A DNA stretch of 64,000 nt from Sphingobacterium sp. UBA2700. GTDB taxonomy: Bacteria; Bacteroidota; Bacteroidia; Sphingobacteriales; Sphingobacteriaceae. The stretch's first letter is position 1. Every line of letters begins with the position of its first letter. The stretch lies in NCBI GenBank assembly GCA_002354335.1, contig DELI01000029.1:1-64000 (forward strand), in the 5' to 3' direction. The notes under the pieces are model-generated. The model worked only from the letters and a program-made list of their open reading frames with translations, searched no databases and had not been told where the DNA came from. Both the position numbers and the translations under genes were made by a program. Positions 36,128-45,576 of the stretch are shown piece after piece.

Positions 36128-39100
36128 TTACTTCATGGTTTTATAGGAATCTGGCAGCGACTTCAAGTAGGCCATCAGATCGGAGAGCTCTTCATTGCTT
36201 AAGCCTTTTTCTAAACCTGGCGGCATCATCGAGACACTGTGCTGTTCAGAAGATATGATTTCATTCTTTGGAATGCGCACCTCCGCTCCAGGACCTACAG
36301 CGAGAATTATCTGATCAGGGAATTGTTCTTTTATCACACCCATGTAGGTTTTGGATTTCGTTTTAATTTGATAAGTATCATATTCTCTTGCAAAGCTCAC
36401 ACTCGGATAGACGATTGCCTCTAAGATATCGTGCTTCGATCTAATTTCACCGATATTGCTTAGATCGGGTCCAAAGTGTGCCCCTTCCTGCCCGACCGCA
36501 TGGCAGGTAAAGCATGCTGATTTCCCGAAGAAGATTTTCTTTCCTCGATCGAGGTCTCCACGACTTAAGCTCGCTTCGAGTTCTTCCAGCTTAGCTAATC
36601 GTTCGGCATGTCGTTTTTTCAATTCTTCCATCAACGGCTGCCCCTCTTTTTGTACATCCGCAGGATAGTTTGCCAACAATTTCTGCATATCCTGTTCAGA
36701 GAGATTGTCCAATCGGTCGGTACTCTGACCAAGGGCTTTGATTAGGGCTCTGCCCACCTTTTCGCTTTTACTAACTTCAAAAGCACTCATGAGGCTTGGC
36801 AGTAGAAATAAATCGGCTTTAGCGACGTGCTGTTCGGCAAGTACTGTCAGCTGCGCTTCATTTAATTTGGATCGGCCTATCAAGCGCGCCGCGGCTTGTC
36901 GGATGGGCGATTCGGCTGGTGGTTTCAAGAAACCTGTCAGTATATCGAATTCCTTATCGGATAGTTCCGGAACGGTCATCGCACGAGCACCCAATGCTCC
37001 TATTCTGAAGTCAGCGTCGATAGACCCATCCAAAATGATCTTTTGTAACTCGTTGTTCAGTGAAGATAGTCTTCGCGATTCAACAAGGTTCAAAACACTG
37101 CGTTTCAAGACGTCGTTGTCGGAACGAAGCATATTACCAAGTTGGGTTGTCCATATATTCGGGAAGTCCGTTATTGGGCTTTCGGAGATCACATTGAGGA
37201 GCATTTGTTTCCAAGCTATGGAGGCTTGTTTGCTTGCAAGTTCATTTGCGATATAAGTTTGTAACTTGTTGTCTTTACTGAAGGTAATCAACATTTTCTG
37301 GATGGCATTTGATTCCTCCTTTTCGAGATCGTCGATATTCAGACCATTCTTCAGGAAGGTAATCACCATGTCTGCCCATTGGGGTCTATGCGATGCAATC
37401 CAAACACCTGTATTACGAAGAACCGGATCTTTACTTTGCAGAAATGCCAATACTTGTTCCTGACGCAGAGGTGAGTTATCCATTTGATCTAGCGCGATTA
37501 AAGCCGCTCGCTTTGTACCTTGTTGAGGGCTCTGCAATGCAGGAATTAAAAGCTCTGGTTTTTGAAGTGTCGTTAAACTATGGATAATTGCATGTTCGAC
37601 AAAACGGTCATTTGGATTCGCCGCCGCGTTCAACAAGGCCGATATACAGCTTGGGTCAGCGATTTGTCCGAGGGCTGTTGCGGCTTGTCGGCGTACGGAT
37701 GCAGAATCACGCTGTACCATCTGCATTAGCGTTTGTACAGATTTCCGGTCTGCAGCTAGTCCCACACTGCGAGCTGCCGCTGTTCGAACAATGGGGCTGT
37801 TATCCGCGAGCGCAGACCTTACCCCCACCAATGCTTCTTCCTTTCCGATGCGTGCCAAAGCAAATACGGTAGCAATGCGGGCATCCTCTGCTTTATCTTG
37901 AAGCAATCCTACTAACGAAGGTACTGCTTGCTGACCTTTGCTTACCAATTGCTCAACCGCAGCATCCTTCACCATGATACGCGGATCGTTGATATATTTT
38001 ACCAGTTCTTCGGGACTTCTTTTATTGAGTGCGATCTGTTTTCCCCAAGGGTCATCAACTTTCTTCGCATCCTTTCTTCGTATTCTGTAGATCCCGCCAG
38101 CTACTTCGGGCTTCGCCACACGCGATAGCGGGCACCCCTCAATAAACCATCCTCCTGTGATGATGACCAAGAGGCTACCATCGGCATCTTGGAGTACGTC
38201 TGTCGGATGGGTATCTGGATTTTTAGAAGTCATAAAATCTTCTTCTACGGTTTTGAAAGTCGCACCGGATGGGGTGATTTTATGTCGGGTAATTTTCCCT
38301 GTATTGAATACCGCGCTAAACAAATTGCCATCATAACCTTCCCCAAGACCATCTCCGCGATAGCGCAAGAGTCCTGAGTGCGCAATTCTCGGCAGCTTTG
38401 TCATCACGGGCATTAAATCGCCGGTTAGTTTTAACTGATCCTCATCAATCACGCTGTTATATTTAGGATATACGCCGCCTTCGACCCAGTGCATAAGTGC
38501 ATCGCGTTGGCCATTTTGAGGGTCGGTGAAATAGGTCATCGTACCTATTGTTTCGCCGCCCGGCATGAACACCATTTCGATCGTATTATCAAAACCTCCG
38601 CCCGACATCGCCTCTAGTCCCGTACCGTCGGGGCGACACCTCCAAATTCGCGCACTCTTTCCTTTCAATTGTGCACCTTCTTTCGACTTTATATCGAAGC
38701 CTCGACGGGCATCACACAGATAAAGCCAACCATCCGGCCCCATGAACGGGCCGTGCAAGGTCGCTGCATTCGCATTCAGCACCCAACCATTTAAAATCAC
38801 TTCTTCCTTATCCGCTTTTCCATCATTATCCGTGTCTGTATAGCGCATCAAGTTGGGAGGTGCTGCAGCGTATAAGCTCCCCTGATAAAAGGCTCCGCCC
38901 ATGGGCAATGGCACCTTATCTACATAGATGCTGCTCTTATCAAACTTGCCATCAGCGTCGGTATCTTCCAATAACCGGATATGATAGCTGGGTTCTGCCA
39001 ACATCTTTTCCGTTCCCATGGTATTTACACCAGTTGACTCAAATACGAACAAGCGTCCCTGATCGTCAAAGCTAGCGAACATCGGAAAGGATATCAGATC

Positions 39101-39301
39101 TGCAGAGACCGCTTCTTCGATCACGAAACCATCCGGCACCTGCAGGTAGGACATTGGGCTAGTATCTTCGCTTTCAGCTTTCCGATCGCAGCTTGATATG
39201 GATAATAGGCAGAGAGCGAAGAGGGCGAGTAAAAGCAGCCGCACTCTGGATGTGAAAGAAGCAAACAGCTGTGCATCAGTACATTCACTTAATAAGGTCA
39301 T
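36128..39301 (-). CDS. Large lipoprotein: PVC-type dehydrogenase propeller, HEAT repeats and cytochrome c domain
   Basis: 1057 residues. Lipobox SISSC (Cys38). Residues about 55-430 form a dehydrogenase-type propeller (VPDGFVIEEAVSADLISFPMF) with repeated Asp loops DTDADGKFDKSS and DTDNDGKADKEE. Residues about 435-880 are HEAT-like repeats (AVPSLVGLLQDKAEDARIAT, IVRTAAARSVGLAADRKS). Residues about 915-1057 form a haem domain with CFTCH (Cys930, Cys933, His934) and a downstream Met-rich MMPPGLEKGLS. This is the PVC-type haem-binding architecture common in Planctomycetes and Bacteroidota. It probably oxidises a sugar or related alcohol at the cell envelope; substrate unknown. Confidence 0.88.
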   Translation of the reverse strand: MTLLSECTDAQLFASFTSRVRLLLLALFALCLLSISSCDRKAESEDTSPMSYLQVPDGFVIEEAVSADLISFPMFASFDDQGRLFVFESTGVNTMGTEKMLAEPSYHIRLLEDTDADGKFDKSSIYVDKVPLPMGGAFYQGSLYAAAPPNLMRYTDTDNDGKADKEEVILNGWVLNANAATLHGPFMGPDGWLYLCDARRGFDIKSKEGAQLKGKSARIWRCRPDGTGLEAMSGGGFDNTIEMVFMPGGETIGTMTYFTDPQNGQRDALMHWVEGGVYPKYNSVIDEDQLKLTGDLMPVMTKLPRIAHSGLLRYRGDGLGEGYDGNLFSAVFNTGKITRHKITPSGATFKTVEEDFMTSKNPDTHPTDVLQDADGSLLVIITGGWFIEGCPLSRVAKPEVAGGIYRIRRKDAKKVDDPWGKQIALNKRSPEELVKYINDPRIMVKDAAVEQLVSKGQQAVPSLVGLLQDKAEDARIATVFALARIGKEEALVGVRSALADNSPIVRTAAARSVGLAADRKSVQTLMQMVQRDSASVRRQAATALGQIADPSCISALLNAAANPNDRFVEHAIIHSLTTLQKPELLIPALQSPQQGTKRAALIALDQMDNSPLRQEQVLAFLQSKDPVLRNTGVWIASHRPQWADMVITFLKNGLNIDDLEKEESNAIQKMLITFSKDNKLQTYIANELASKQASIAWKQMLLNVISESPITDFPNIWTTQLGNMLRSDNDVLKRSVLNLVESRRLSSLNNELQKIILDGSIDADFRIGALGARAMTVPELSDKEFDILTGFLKPPAESPIRQAAARLIGRSKLNEAQLTVLAEQHVAKADLFLLPSLMSAFEVSKSEKVGRALIKALGQSTDRLDNLSEQDMQKLLANYPADVQKEGQPLMEELKKRHAERLAKLEELEASLSRGDLDRGKKIFFGKSACFTCHAVGQEGAHFGPDLSNIGEIRSKHDILEAIVYPSVSFAREYDTYQIKTKSKTYMGVIKEQFPDQIILAVGPGAEVRIPKNEIISSEQHSVSMMPPGLEKGLSNEELSDLMAYLKSLPDSYKTMK

Positions 39302-39440
39302 TATGAAAAGTTTAGGTTCTGTCTATATCTTGTCTACACAAGACAATCAAATATAGCAAAACTATTCTTATAAACAAGAAGCGAACAAGACAATAAAAGT
39401 CTAGCAATCAGATGATAGAAAATGAAAGGTGGGGAATAAC

Positions 39441-39560
39441 ATGAGCCGGAAAACTGGAGACGCTTTCCTATTTTGTTGGATTAGAGATTGGTTTAAAGAT
39501 GAAGAAAATGCTGATCGAGTTGCGATGAAAGTTGGTATTTTAGCAGCTCGAGCAGCATAG
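39441..39560 (+). CDS. Possible small protein of 39 residues
   Basis: An ATG preceded by AGGTGGGG opens a 39-codon frame (MSRKTGDAFLFCWIRDWFKD, continuing to ILAARAA). It lies alone in the 266-bp gap between the cytochrome gene and the acidic protein gene. It has no family I know and could equally be a remnant or chance frame. Confidence 0.25.
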   Translation: MSRKTGDAFLFCWIRDWFKDEENADRVAMKVGILAARAA

Positions 39561-39567
39561 GATTATC

Positions 39568-40098
39568 TTATTGTACTCGCATATTTAACTTATTAATCAT
39601 ATTTGCCATCCACACGTCTTGATCCTCGAAAGTTGACAGCTCATCATTATCTCCTGCTTCATCGAGACTTTCGATAATTTCTTCCGCATATTTAAGGTTC
39701 AACAACTCAGCGAGATGCATGATGCTGTCCTCATCGAATTCTGATTCATACCAGAAAACTACCTCTTCCAGAAATACGCCATCCCAATTTAAAACAATTG
39801 GATCTTCAATTTCCTCTTCCAATCCATAGCCAATAAAACCCTTCCGCTCGGTATCATACGCGATAATATCAGAACTTCTTAGCTCGAGGATCGGCTTAAA
39901 GCGATCAACACGATACGTCTTCTGCTCTTCCGCAGATAAGTCTAAAATGCTTAATGGCTTCGAATATTCGTAACCTAATGCCTCCTCGAATACATCATCA
40001 GAAACATTCTCGTCATAGATATCTGTCACAATCTTAGGAAGCCCCAGTTTGTGAATCAGTTCCCTTAACTCTACTTCAGTTAGTTGATAAGCAGCCAT
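39568..40098 (-). CDS. Acidic cytosolic protein of unknown function
   Basis: 176 residues, strongly acidic (VSDDVFEEALGYEY, EEEIEDPIVLNWDGVFLEE, SLDEAGDNDE), without signal peptide or membrane segment. It opens MAAYQLTEVELRELIHKLGL. The mix of helices and a central strand group has no family I recognise. It is divergent from hemW across 263 bp. Confidence 0.65.
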   Translation of the reverse strand: MAAYQLTEVELRELIHKLGLPKIVTDIYDENVSDDVFEEALGYEYSKPLSILDLSAEEQKTYRVDRFKPILELRSSDIIAYDTERKGFIGYGLEEEIEDPIVLNWDGVFLEEVVFWYESEFDEDSIMHLAELLNLKYAEEIIESLDEAGDNDELSTFEDQDVWMANMINKLNMRVQ

Positions 40099-40315
40099 AT
40101 TTTTTGTTTTATCGGTTTATGTTAATAACGACTAATAACTTGAAGTCGTATAACGTAAAAGTACTTTTGAACATACTTTTATCTTTGGCTTCAAATTAAC
40201 GAATAAACAATTTGTGGCTAAATATTTTACCAAGTGGAATTATATAATTAAACAAGTGGAGCGTTGAAATAGCGGTAACTTCTAATACCATGCTACTTTC
40301 ACAAGTCCAATTGGA

Positions 40316-40343
40316 TTTGTGAAATGAATTTTACATAACTTTA
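40316..40343 (+). promoter_or_regulatory. Possible hemW promoter
   Basis: TTTG at 40316-40319, 16-bp spacer, TAACTTTA at 40336-40343, 18 bp before the hemW ATG. The spacer is short for this promoter class. Confidence 0.35.
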
Positions 40344-40361
40344 CCGTTTTAATCAGCACCC

Positions 40362-41489
40362 ATGATCTACTTCCATATTCCTTTTTGCAAGCAAGCGTGT
40401 TACTACTGCGATTTCCACTTTAGCACTTCCATGCAATACAAAGACGAAATGCTGCAGGCTATGCACAAGGAATTGAGCATGCGTACCAACTATCTCGAAA
40501 ACAAAACCATCCATTCCATTTACTTCGGCGGAGGCACCCCTTCCACACTTACGGCCGAGGAAATCGACCGCCTTATTGGAAAAGTTGCTGATCACTATGA
40601 AATAGCCCCCGATGCGGAAATCACCTTGGAAGCCAATCCTGACGACCTCGACAAAAACAAAGTCAATGCATTAAGACAAACTGCTGTCAACCGCTTCTCG
40701 ATAGGCATCCAATCCTTTTATGAGGAAGATTTGCGATGGATGAATAGGGCGCATAATGCTGAAGAGGCGAAATCTGCAATTATGCGCGTGCAAGATGCGG
40801 GCTTTGAAAATATCACTTGTGACCTGATCTATGGATACCCCCTATTGACCGATCTGAAGTGGAAAGCTAACATGCAGCAGCTCATTGATTTTCAGATACC
40901 GCACATCTCCTCTTATGCGATGACTGTAGAAAAGAAAACAGCGCTGGATCATTTGATAAAGAAAGGAAAAACTGCCCCGATCAACGAAGGCCAAAGTGCA
41001 GAGCAGATGCTTATGCTGATTTCCCACTTCACCGACAACGGCTATGAGCAGTATGAAATATCTAATTTTGCAAAGCCCGGAAAACATGCTATCCACAACA
41101 GCAATTATTGGAAGGGAAAACACTATTTAGGCATCGGCCCCTCCGCGCACTCCTTTAACGGCGTATCGCGCTCGTGGAATATCGCCAATAATGCACTGTA
41201 CACGAAACAGCTATTCCAAAACGAATTGGCATTAGAAACCGAAGAGCTAAGCCTAGACGATCGATTCAACGAGTATGTCATGACATCCCTCCGAACAAAA
41301 TGGGGAGTAGACTACGAATACCTCAAAACCAACTTTGATAGCGACTACCTATCCTACCTGAAAAAAGAAGTGCAGGACTATCTACAACAGGAAATGCTGC
41401 AAATAAAAGAGGAGCGATATTTAGTATTAACGCCATCAGGAAAGCTGATTGCAGATCAAATCGCCTCTGATTTGTTCATCGTTTCTTAA
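40362..41489 (+). CDS. hemW: Radical SAM haem chaperone HemW
   Basis: 375 residues. The iron-sulfur motif is C9-X3-C13-X2-C16 (CKQACYYC followed by DFHF), then YFGGGTPSTL, ITLEANPDDL and RFSIGIQSF, all standard for the HemN/HemW family. It lacks the N-terminal region of true HemN, and its first residues begin directly at the barrel, so the haem-chaperone HemW is the better call than coproporphyrinogen dehydrogenase. Later HemW-type residues HNSNYWKGKHYLGIGPSAHSF are present. Confidence 0.9.
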   Translation: MIYFHIPFCKQACYYCDFHFSTSMQYKDEMLQAMHKELSMRTNYLENKTIHSIYFGGGTPSTLTAEEIDRLIGKVADHYEIAPDAEITLEANPDDLDKNKVNALRQTAVNRFSIGIQSFYEEDLRWMNRAHNAEEAKSAIMRVQDAGFENITCDLIYGYPLLTDLKWKANMQQLIDFQIPHISSYAMTVEKKTALDHLIKKGKTAPINEGQSAEQMLMLISHFTDNGYEQYEISNFAKPGKHAIHNSNYWKGKHYLGIGPSAHSFNGVSRSWNIANNALYTKQLFQNELALETEELSLDDRFNEYVMTSLRTKWGVDYEYLKTNFDSDYLSYLKKEVQDYLQQEMLQIKEERYLVLTPSGKLIADQIASDLFIVS

Positions 41490-41620
41490 CGTTGCAGTTT
41501 AATATTTTGCTTTATGTCAACAATAACATGAATTCATTAGCAAATAAAATCCATTAACTAGCATTTGTTAGCAAATCCCTAATTTTTAAAAACCCGCCTG
41601 ATTACCAGCATTATAATTCA

Positions 41621-41628
41621 TATTTTTG
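41621..41628 (+). promoter_or_regulatory. -7 box TATTTTTG upstream of the GAPDH gene
   Basis: Exact TAnnTTTG match 26 bp before the ATG; no TTG found at the expected -33 distance. Confidence 0.45.
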
Positions 41629-41654
41629 CGCCAAAATAATCTATTATAATCGAT

Positions 41655-43103
41655 ATGGTACAATCTTCTACTTTTGAGAACCAAATCAAAAGTTACAAAG
41701 TCAAGCAGAACGCTTGCGTAAAGCTTATTCAAGTAGTAAGCGACCTATGGTTCAATCAATCCATTGAACTGGTTCTATTCCGCAATCAACTGATTGATCG
41801 TCGCGTAAGTTTCATCCTTAATTTACATCAAAAGACGAAAGAGTTAGCAGAGAAAGAAATTAGTATTGAGGAAACTCTTCAAATTGCTGAGATTATCCAA
41901 ACGCTAGAATTAACTCCTTCACGAATTGACATTGGTAAATTAGCGTTGGAAGTACGCAAGCAGAACGTTCAACTCGAAGATTTAGAAGCTTTCCTTTCCA
42001 AGGAACTCGCGCCTGCACATCAGCATCAAACCTTCGAACCAAGAGACGTTGTTCTCTATGGATTTGGTCGAATTGGTCGCTTATTAGCAAGAGAATTAAT
42101 CAGCAAAGCAGCTGCTGGTCGTCAATTACGTTTACGAGCCATTGTGACCAGAGATCAGTTAGACGAAAAAACGCTCGAAAAAAGAGCGAGCTTATTACGT
42201 CAAGATTCTATCCACGGAGACTTCGAAGGCGAAGTAGATATCGATGTAGAAAAAGGTGCATTGATCATCAATGGCGTACCTGTTTACATCATCTCTGCCA
42301 AGAATCCTGAAGACATCGATTATATACAATACGACATCAATAACGCCTTAGTAATCGATAATACAGGGGCTTTTAGAGATCAACAAGAGCTTAGTCGCCA
42401 TCTAACTTCTAAGGGTGCAACACAAGTTTTATTGACTGCGCCGGGCAAAGGCGTTCCAAATATCGTTTATGGCGTAAATGAATATGATGCCGACAATAAA
42501 AAGGATAATATATTCTCCGCTGCTTCTTGTACCACCAATGCTATTTCACCAGTTTTAGCGGTATTAGAGAAACGTATCGGAATTGTGAAAGGCCATATCG
42601 AAACCATCCACTCCTACACCAACGACCAAAACTTAGTTGATAACTTCCATAAGAAGTCTAGAAGAGGACGTGCAGCGGCATTAAACATGGTAATCACGGA
42701 GACTGGAGCAGGAAGCGCAGTCGCGAAAGTATTACCTGTATTGGCAGGAAAGCTAACCTCCAATGCGATTCGCGTGCCTGTTCCTAATGGTTCCCTAGCG
42801 ATCTTGAATCTAGAACTGAAGTCCATCACTACGGTTGAAGAGGTGAACGGTCTTTTAAAGAAAGCAGCATTAGAAGGCGATCTAGTCGAACAAATTCAAT
42901 ACGCAAATAACGCAGAACTTGTATCATCTGATATCGTGGGCACTACGGCCGCTTCTGTGGTGGATGCACCTGCAACAATCGTATCAGCAGATGGCAAAAA
43001 CGTCGTAATTTACGTATGGTATGATAATGAATACGGCTATACACATCAAGTAATGCGCCTAGCAAGACATATCGCTGGAGTAAGAAGATATACTTATTAT
43101 TAA
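41655..43103 (+). CDS. gap: Glyceraldehyde-3-phosphate dehydrogenase, long form with N-terminal extension
   Basis: 482 residues, against about 335 for the usual enzyme. Residues 1-132 form a helical extension; the Rossmann fold begins at VLYGFGRIGRLLARELI. The catalytic Cys292 is in AASCTTNA, and HSYTNDQN, RRGRAAALNM and WYDNEYGY follow as in other GAPDHs. Long forms of this kind occur in Bacteroidota and some Proteobacteria. Whether it works in glycolysis or gluconeogenesis cannot be decided here. Single gene, convergent with waaA. Confidence 0.9.
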   Translation: MVQSSTFENQIKSYKVKQNACVKLIQVVSDLWFNQSIELVLFRNQLIDRRVSFILNLHQKTKELAEKEISIEETLQIAEIIQTLELTPSRIDIGKLALEVRKQNVQLEDLEAFLSKELAPAHQHQTFEPRDVVLYGFGRIGRLLARELISKAAAGRQLRLRAIVTRDQLDEKTLEKRASLLRQDSIHGDFEGEVDIDVEKGALIINGVPVYIISAKNPEDIDYIQYDINNALVIDNTGAFRDQQELSRHLTSKGATQVLLTAPGKGVPNIVYGVNEYDADNKKDNIFSAASCTTNAISPVLAVLEKRIGIVKGHIETIHSYTNDQNLVDNFHKKSRRGRAAALNMVITETGAGSAVAKVLPVLAGKLTSNAIRVPVPNGSLAILNLELKSITTVEEVNGLLKKAALEGDLVEQIQYANNAELVSSDIVGTTAASVVDAPATIVSADGKNVVIYVWYDNEYGYTHQVMRLARHIAGVRRYTYY

Positions 43104-43222
43104 GATTCTCTTGTACGGTCGCAAAAGTGCATTGTCTAGGAATAGAGCAAGTCATCTGACTCAAGAAAACGGCGAGAAATTTGATATCGAAATTTAATTA
43201 ACCACGGACAGCTATACAAAAT

Positions 43223-43279
43223 AGCATGGATAAAATTTGGTGCGGCAGCTAGCGCAGCTTTAACTTTATCCATGCTTTT
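43223..43279. terminator. Long hairpin terminator between gap and waaA
   Basis: TAGCATGGATAAA near 43223 pairs with TTTATCCATGCT near 43265-43276, followed by TTTT on the plus strand. The 30-nt loop holds GCAGCTAGCGC. It lies between convergent genes and can end both. Confidence 0.7.
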
Positions 43280-44534
43280 AAGATCCGTTTTCACCTATCA
43301 GTTTCTCCGTTTCCAAATATTTCATAATGATCTGCGTAGCCCCAGCACGCGTATGCACATAATTCTTAGCTGATTCTCCCGCCATGTTCAACTTTGCAGG
43401 ATCCTGCAAAGCCGCAAATATGTTGGAAAGCTCCTCCTTGCTGCTGACCGGAAAACCAGCACCCAGTTCCAGCAGATCCATCGCTTCCTTAAACTTCTCA
43501 TACTTCGGACCGAATATCACCGGAATACCGTAAGTAGCGGCCTCCAAGGTATTATGTATTCCCGCACCAAAACCGCCACCAATGTAGGCGATATCGCCAT
43601 AATAATAAAGCGATGACAACATACCAATATTGTCAATAATCAATACCTGCTCTCGAGCAATTTCTTCAGCAGAATAACGCCCGAATTGCGAGAAACGTAA
43701 GGCCGAAGGAAAGAGCTTTAAAAGCTGTGCAATATGTTCATCATGAATTTCATGAGGCGCGATAATCGCTTTCCAATCCTGATATTCGGACAACAAGTCT
43801 TGGATCAGCGCTTCATCAGCTGGCCAGGTGCTTCCCCCGACCAATACCCGCTTATTCGCTACAAATTCTTTAACCGGCTCGATTGCCTTATGCGTCCTCG
43901 GAAGCTCCACCACACGATCAAACCGCGTATCTCCGGCTAGACCCGCTTTGGTGATCCCAATCCACTTCAACATATGCACACTTTCCATATTCTGAGTAAA
44001 GAAAAAGGACACCTTTTTCAAAATCTTACGATAAAACCCTCCATGTCGCTTAAAAAACAATTGTTCCTCCCGAAAGATCGCCGAAATCATCAGTAAACGA
44101 ACTCCACGCTTTTCCAGCGCATCGAAGTAGTGATACCAGTATTCGTACTTCGTGAAGATCGCTAATTTCGGTCGGATCGCGTCCAGAAACTTGCGCGCAT
44201 TACCCGCTGTATCCTCCGGCAAATAGAACACATAATCGGCCAAGGCCGTGTTCTTCCGGATTTCGTAGCCCGATGGCGAAAAAAATGTTACAATTATTTT
44301 TTCAGTAGGATAACGTTGCTTAATCTGCTCCATAACAGATCGCCCCTGCTCAAATTCGCCCAGGGAAGCAAAGTGAAACCAGATGTGTTCCTGACTGGAA
44401 TCAACCGTTTGACTGATCTGCTTCAACAAGCCCTTACGACCCGCAACCCATAGCTTCGCTTTTGCATGAAAAGGCGCAATCAGACGAAGTAATGTGCCGT
44501 AGAGGAATATGCCCAGATCGTAAAGTAAACGCAT
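43278..44534 (-). CDS. waaA: 3-deoxy-D-manno-octulosonic acid (Kdo) transferase
   Basis: About 418 residues from ATG 44534 (MRLLYDLGIFLYG). Membrane-associated glycosyltransferase that adds Kdo to lipid A precursor. Features seen: N-terminal membrane-binding helix, IWFHFASLGEFEQG (the conserved Glu of the acceptor site), IVTFFSPSGYE, and in the C-terminal donor domain VLVGGSTWPADE, IIAPHE and YIGGGFGAGIHNTLEAATYGIPVIFGP. It is divergent from the nucleotide-sugar genes, so envelope polysaccharide genes cluster here. Confidence 0.95.
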   Translation of the reverse strand: MRLLYDLGIFLYGTLLRLIAPFHAKAKLWVAGRKGLLKQISQTVDSSQEHIWFHFASLGEFEQGRSVMEQIKQRYPTEKIIVTFFSPSGYEIRKNTALADYVFYLPEDTAGNARKFLDAIRPKLAIFTKYEYWYHYFDALEKRGVRLLMISAIFREEQLFFKRHGGFYRKILKKVSFFFTQNMESVHMLKWIGITKAGLAGDTRFDRVVELPRTHKAIEPVKEFVANKRVLVGGSTWPADEALIQDLLSEYQDWKAIIAPHEIHDEHIAQLLKLFPSALRFSQFGRYSAEEIAREQVLIIDNIGMLSSLYYYGDIAYIGGGFGAGIHNTLEAATYGIPVIFGPKYEKFKEAMDLLELGAGFPVSSKEELSNIFAALQDPAKLNMAGESAKNYVHTRAGATQIIMKYLETEKLIGENGS

Positions 44535-44561
44535 AATATTAAAAGTAATGTTTATCTTCGT

Positions 44562-44569
44562 CAAAGATA
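44562..44569 (-). promoter_or_regulatory. -7 box TATCTTTG upstream of waaA
   Basis: Exact TAnnTTTG match on the minus strand, 27 bp before the waaA ATG. Confidence 0.4.
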
Positions 44570-44593
44570 TTAAACCTTTTCAAATTCACTATT

Positions 44594-45568
44594 GTGCAAA
44601 AGGATAAGCCCAAACGAATATTGATTACTGGAGCGGCGGGATTCCTAGGCTCTCACCTCTGTGACCACTTTATCAAAGAGGAATTCCACGTAATTGGTAT
44701 GGATAATTTGATAACCGGGGATATCAAAAACATCGAACATCTATTCCACCTCCCCGACTTTGAATTCTATCATCACGATGTAAGCAAATTCGTGCACGTA
44801 CCGGGCGAGCTGCACTACATCTTACACTTTGCATCACCAGCAAGTCCCATCGATTACCTGAAGATACCCATTCAAACCCTCAAAGTAGGATCCCTAGGTA
44901 CGCACAACCTGCTGGGACTGGCAAAGAGCAAGAAAGCACGCATATTAGTCGCCTCCACATCGGAGGTATATGGCGACCCTTTGGTATCTCCGCAATCGGA
45001 AGAATACTGGGGAAATGTAAACCCCGTCGGACCCCGCGGGGTCTACGATGAAGCAAAACGCTTTCAGGAAGCCATGACCATGGCTTATCACAATGCGCAT
45101 TCCTTAGAAACAAGAATAGCAAGGATATTCAACACCTTCGGACCACGCATGCGTCTCAACGACGGTAGAGCATTGCCAACCTTCATTTCGCAGGCTTTGC
45201 AAGGCAAAGATTTGACCGTCTTTGGAAACGGCATGCAAACGCGTTCTTTTTGCTACGTCACAGATCAAATTGAGGGCATCTGCAAGCTCCTCCTTAGCGA
45301 TTACCCGCTACCGGTAAACATTGGAAATCCAGATGAGATGACACTCTTGGACATGGCCAAGGAGATCATCGACCTCACAAATAGCTCTTCAAAGATTGTT
45401 TTTGAAGAACTACCGATCGACGATCCTAAGCAGCGGAGACCCGACATTCGAAAAGCCAAAGAATTGCTCAACTGGGAACCCAAAGTGGGCAGACGAGAAG
45501 GGCTGGAGAAAACAATAGCCTATTACAAGACATTATTTAACGATCAACAGTATAAACTTAGCACATAA
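44594..45568 (+). CDS. UDP-glucuronate decarboxylase-like SDR epimerase/dehydratase
   Basis: 324 residues starting at GTG. Extended-SDR fold with NAD motif GAAGFLGSH, the catalytic YDEAKR (Tyr-X3-Lys) and the family phrases [29 protein letters not shown] and [12 protein letters not shown]. These fit UDP-xylose synthase (UDP-glucuronate decarboxylase), which makes UDP-xylose for surface glycans. Only 8 bp separate it from galE, so they form an operon. Confidence 0.88.
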   Translation: MQKDKPKRILITGAAGFLGSHLCDHFIKEEFHVIGMDNLITGDIKNIEHLFHLPDFEFYHHDVSKFVHVPGELHYILHFASPASPIDYLKIPIQTLKVGSLGTHNLLGLAKSKKARILVASTSEVYGDPLVSPQSEEYWGNVNPVGPRGVYDEAKRFQEAMTMAYHNAHSLETRIARIFNTFGPRMRLNDGRALPTFISQALQGKDLTVFGNGMQTRSFCYVTDQIEGICKLLLSDYPLPVNIGNPDEMTLLDMAKEIIDLTNSSSKIVFEELPIDDPKQRRPDIRKAKELLNWEPKVGRREGLEKTIAYYKTLFNDQQYKLST

Positions 45569-45576
45569 TAAAGCAT

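Noticed and set aside
37266..38377. Open frames opposite the large cytochrome gene
   Set aside because: They mirror the codons of a clear, long coding gene on the other strand and show no domain or start signal.
36128..39301. Frameshift or gene fusion in the 1057-residue gene
   Set aside because: Propeller, HEAT repeats and haem domain in this order are a known architecture; the frame is open throughout.
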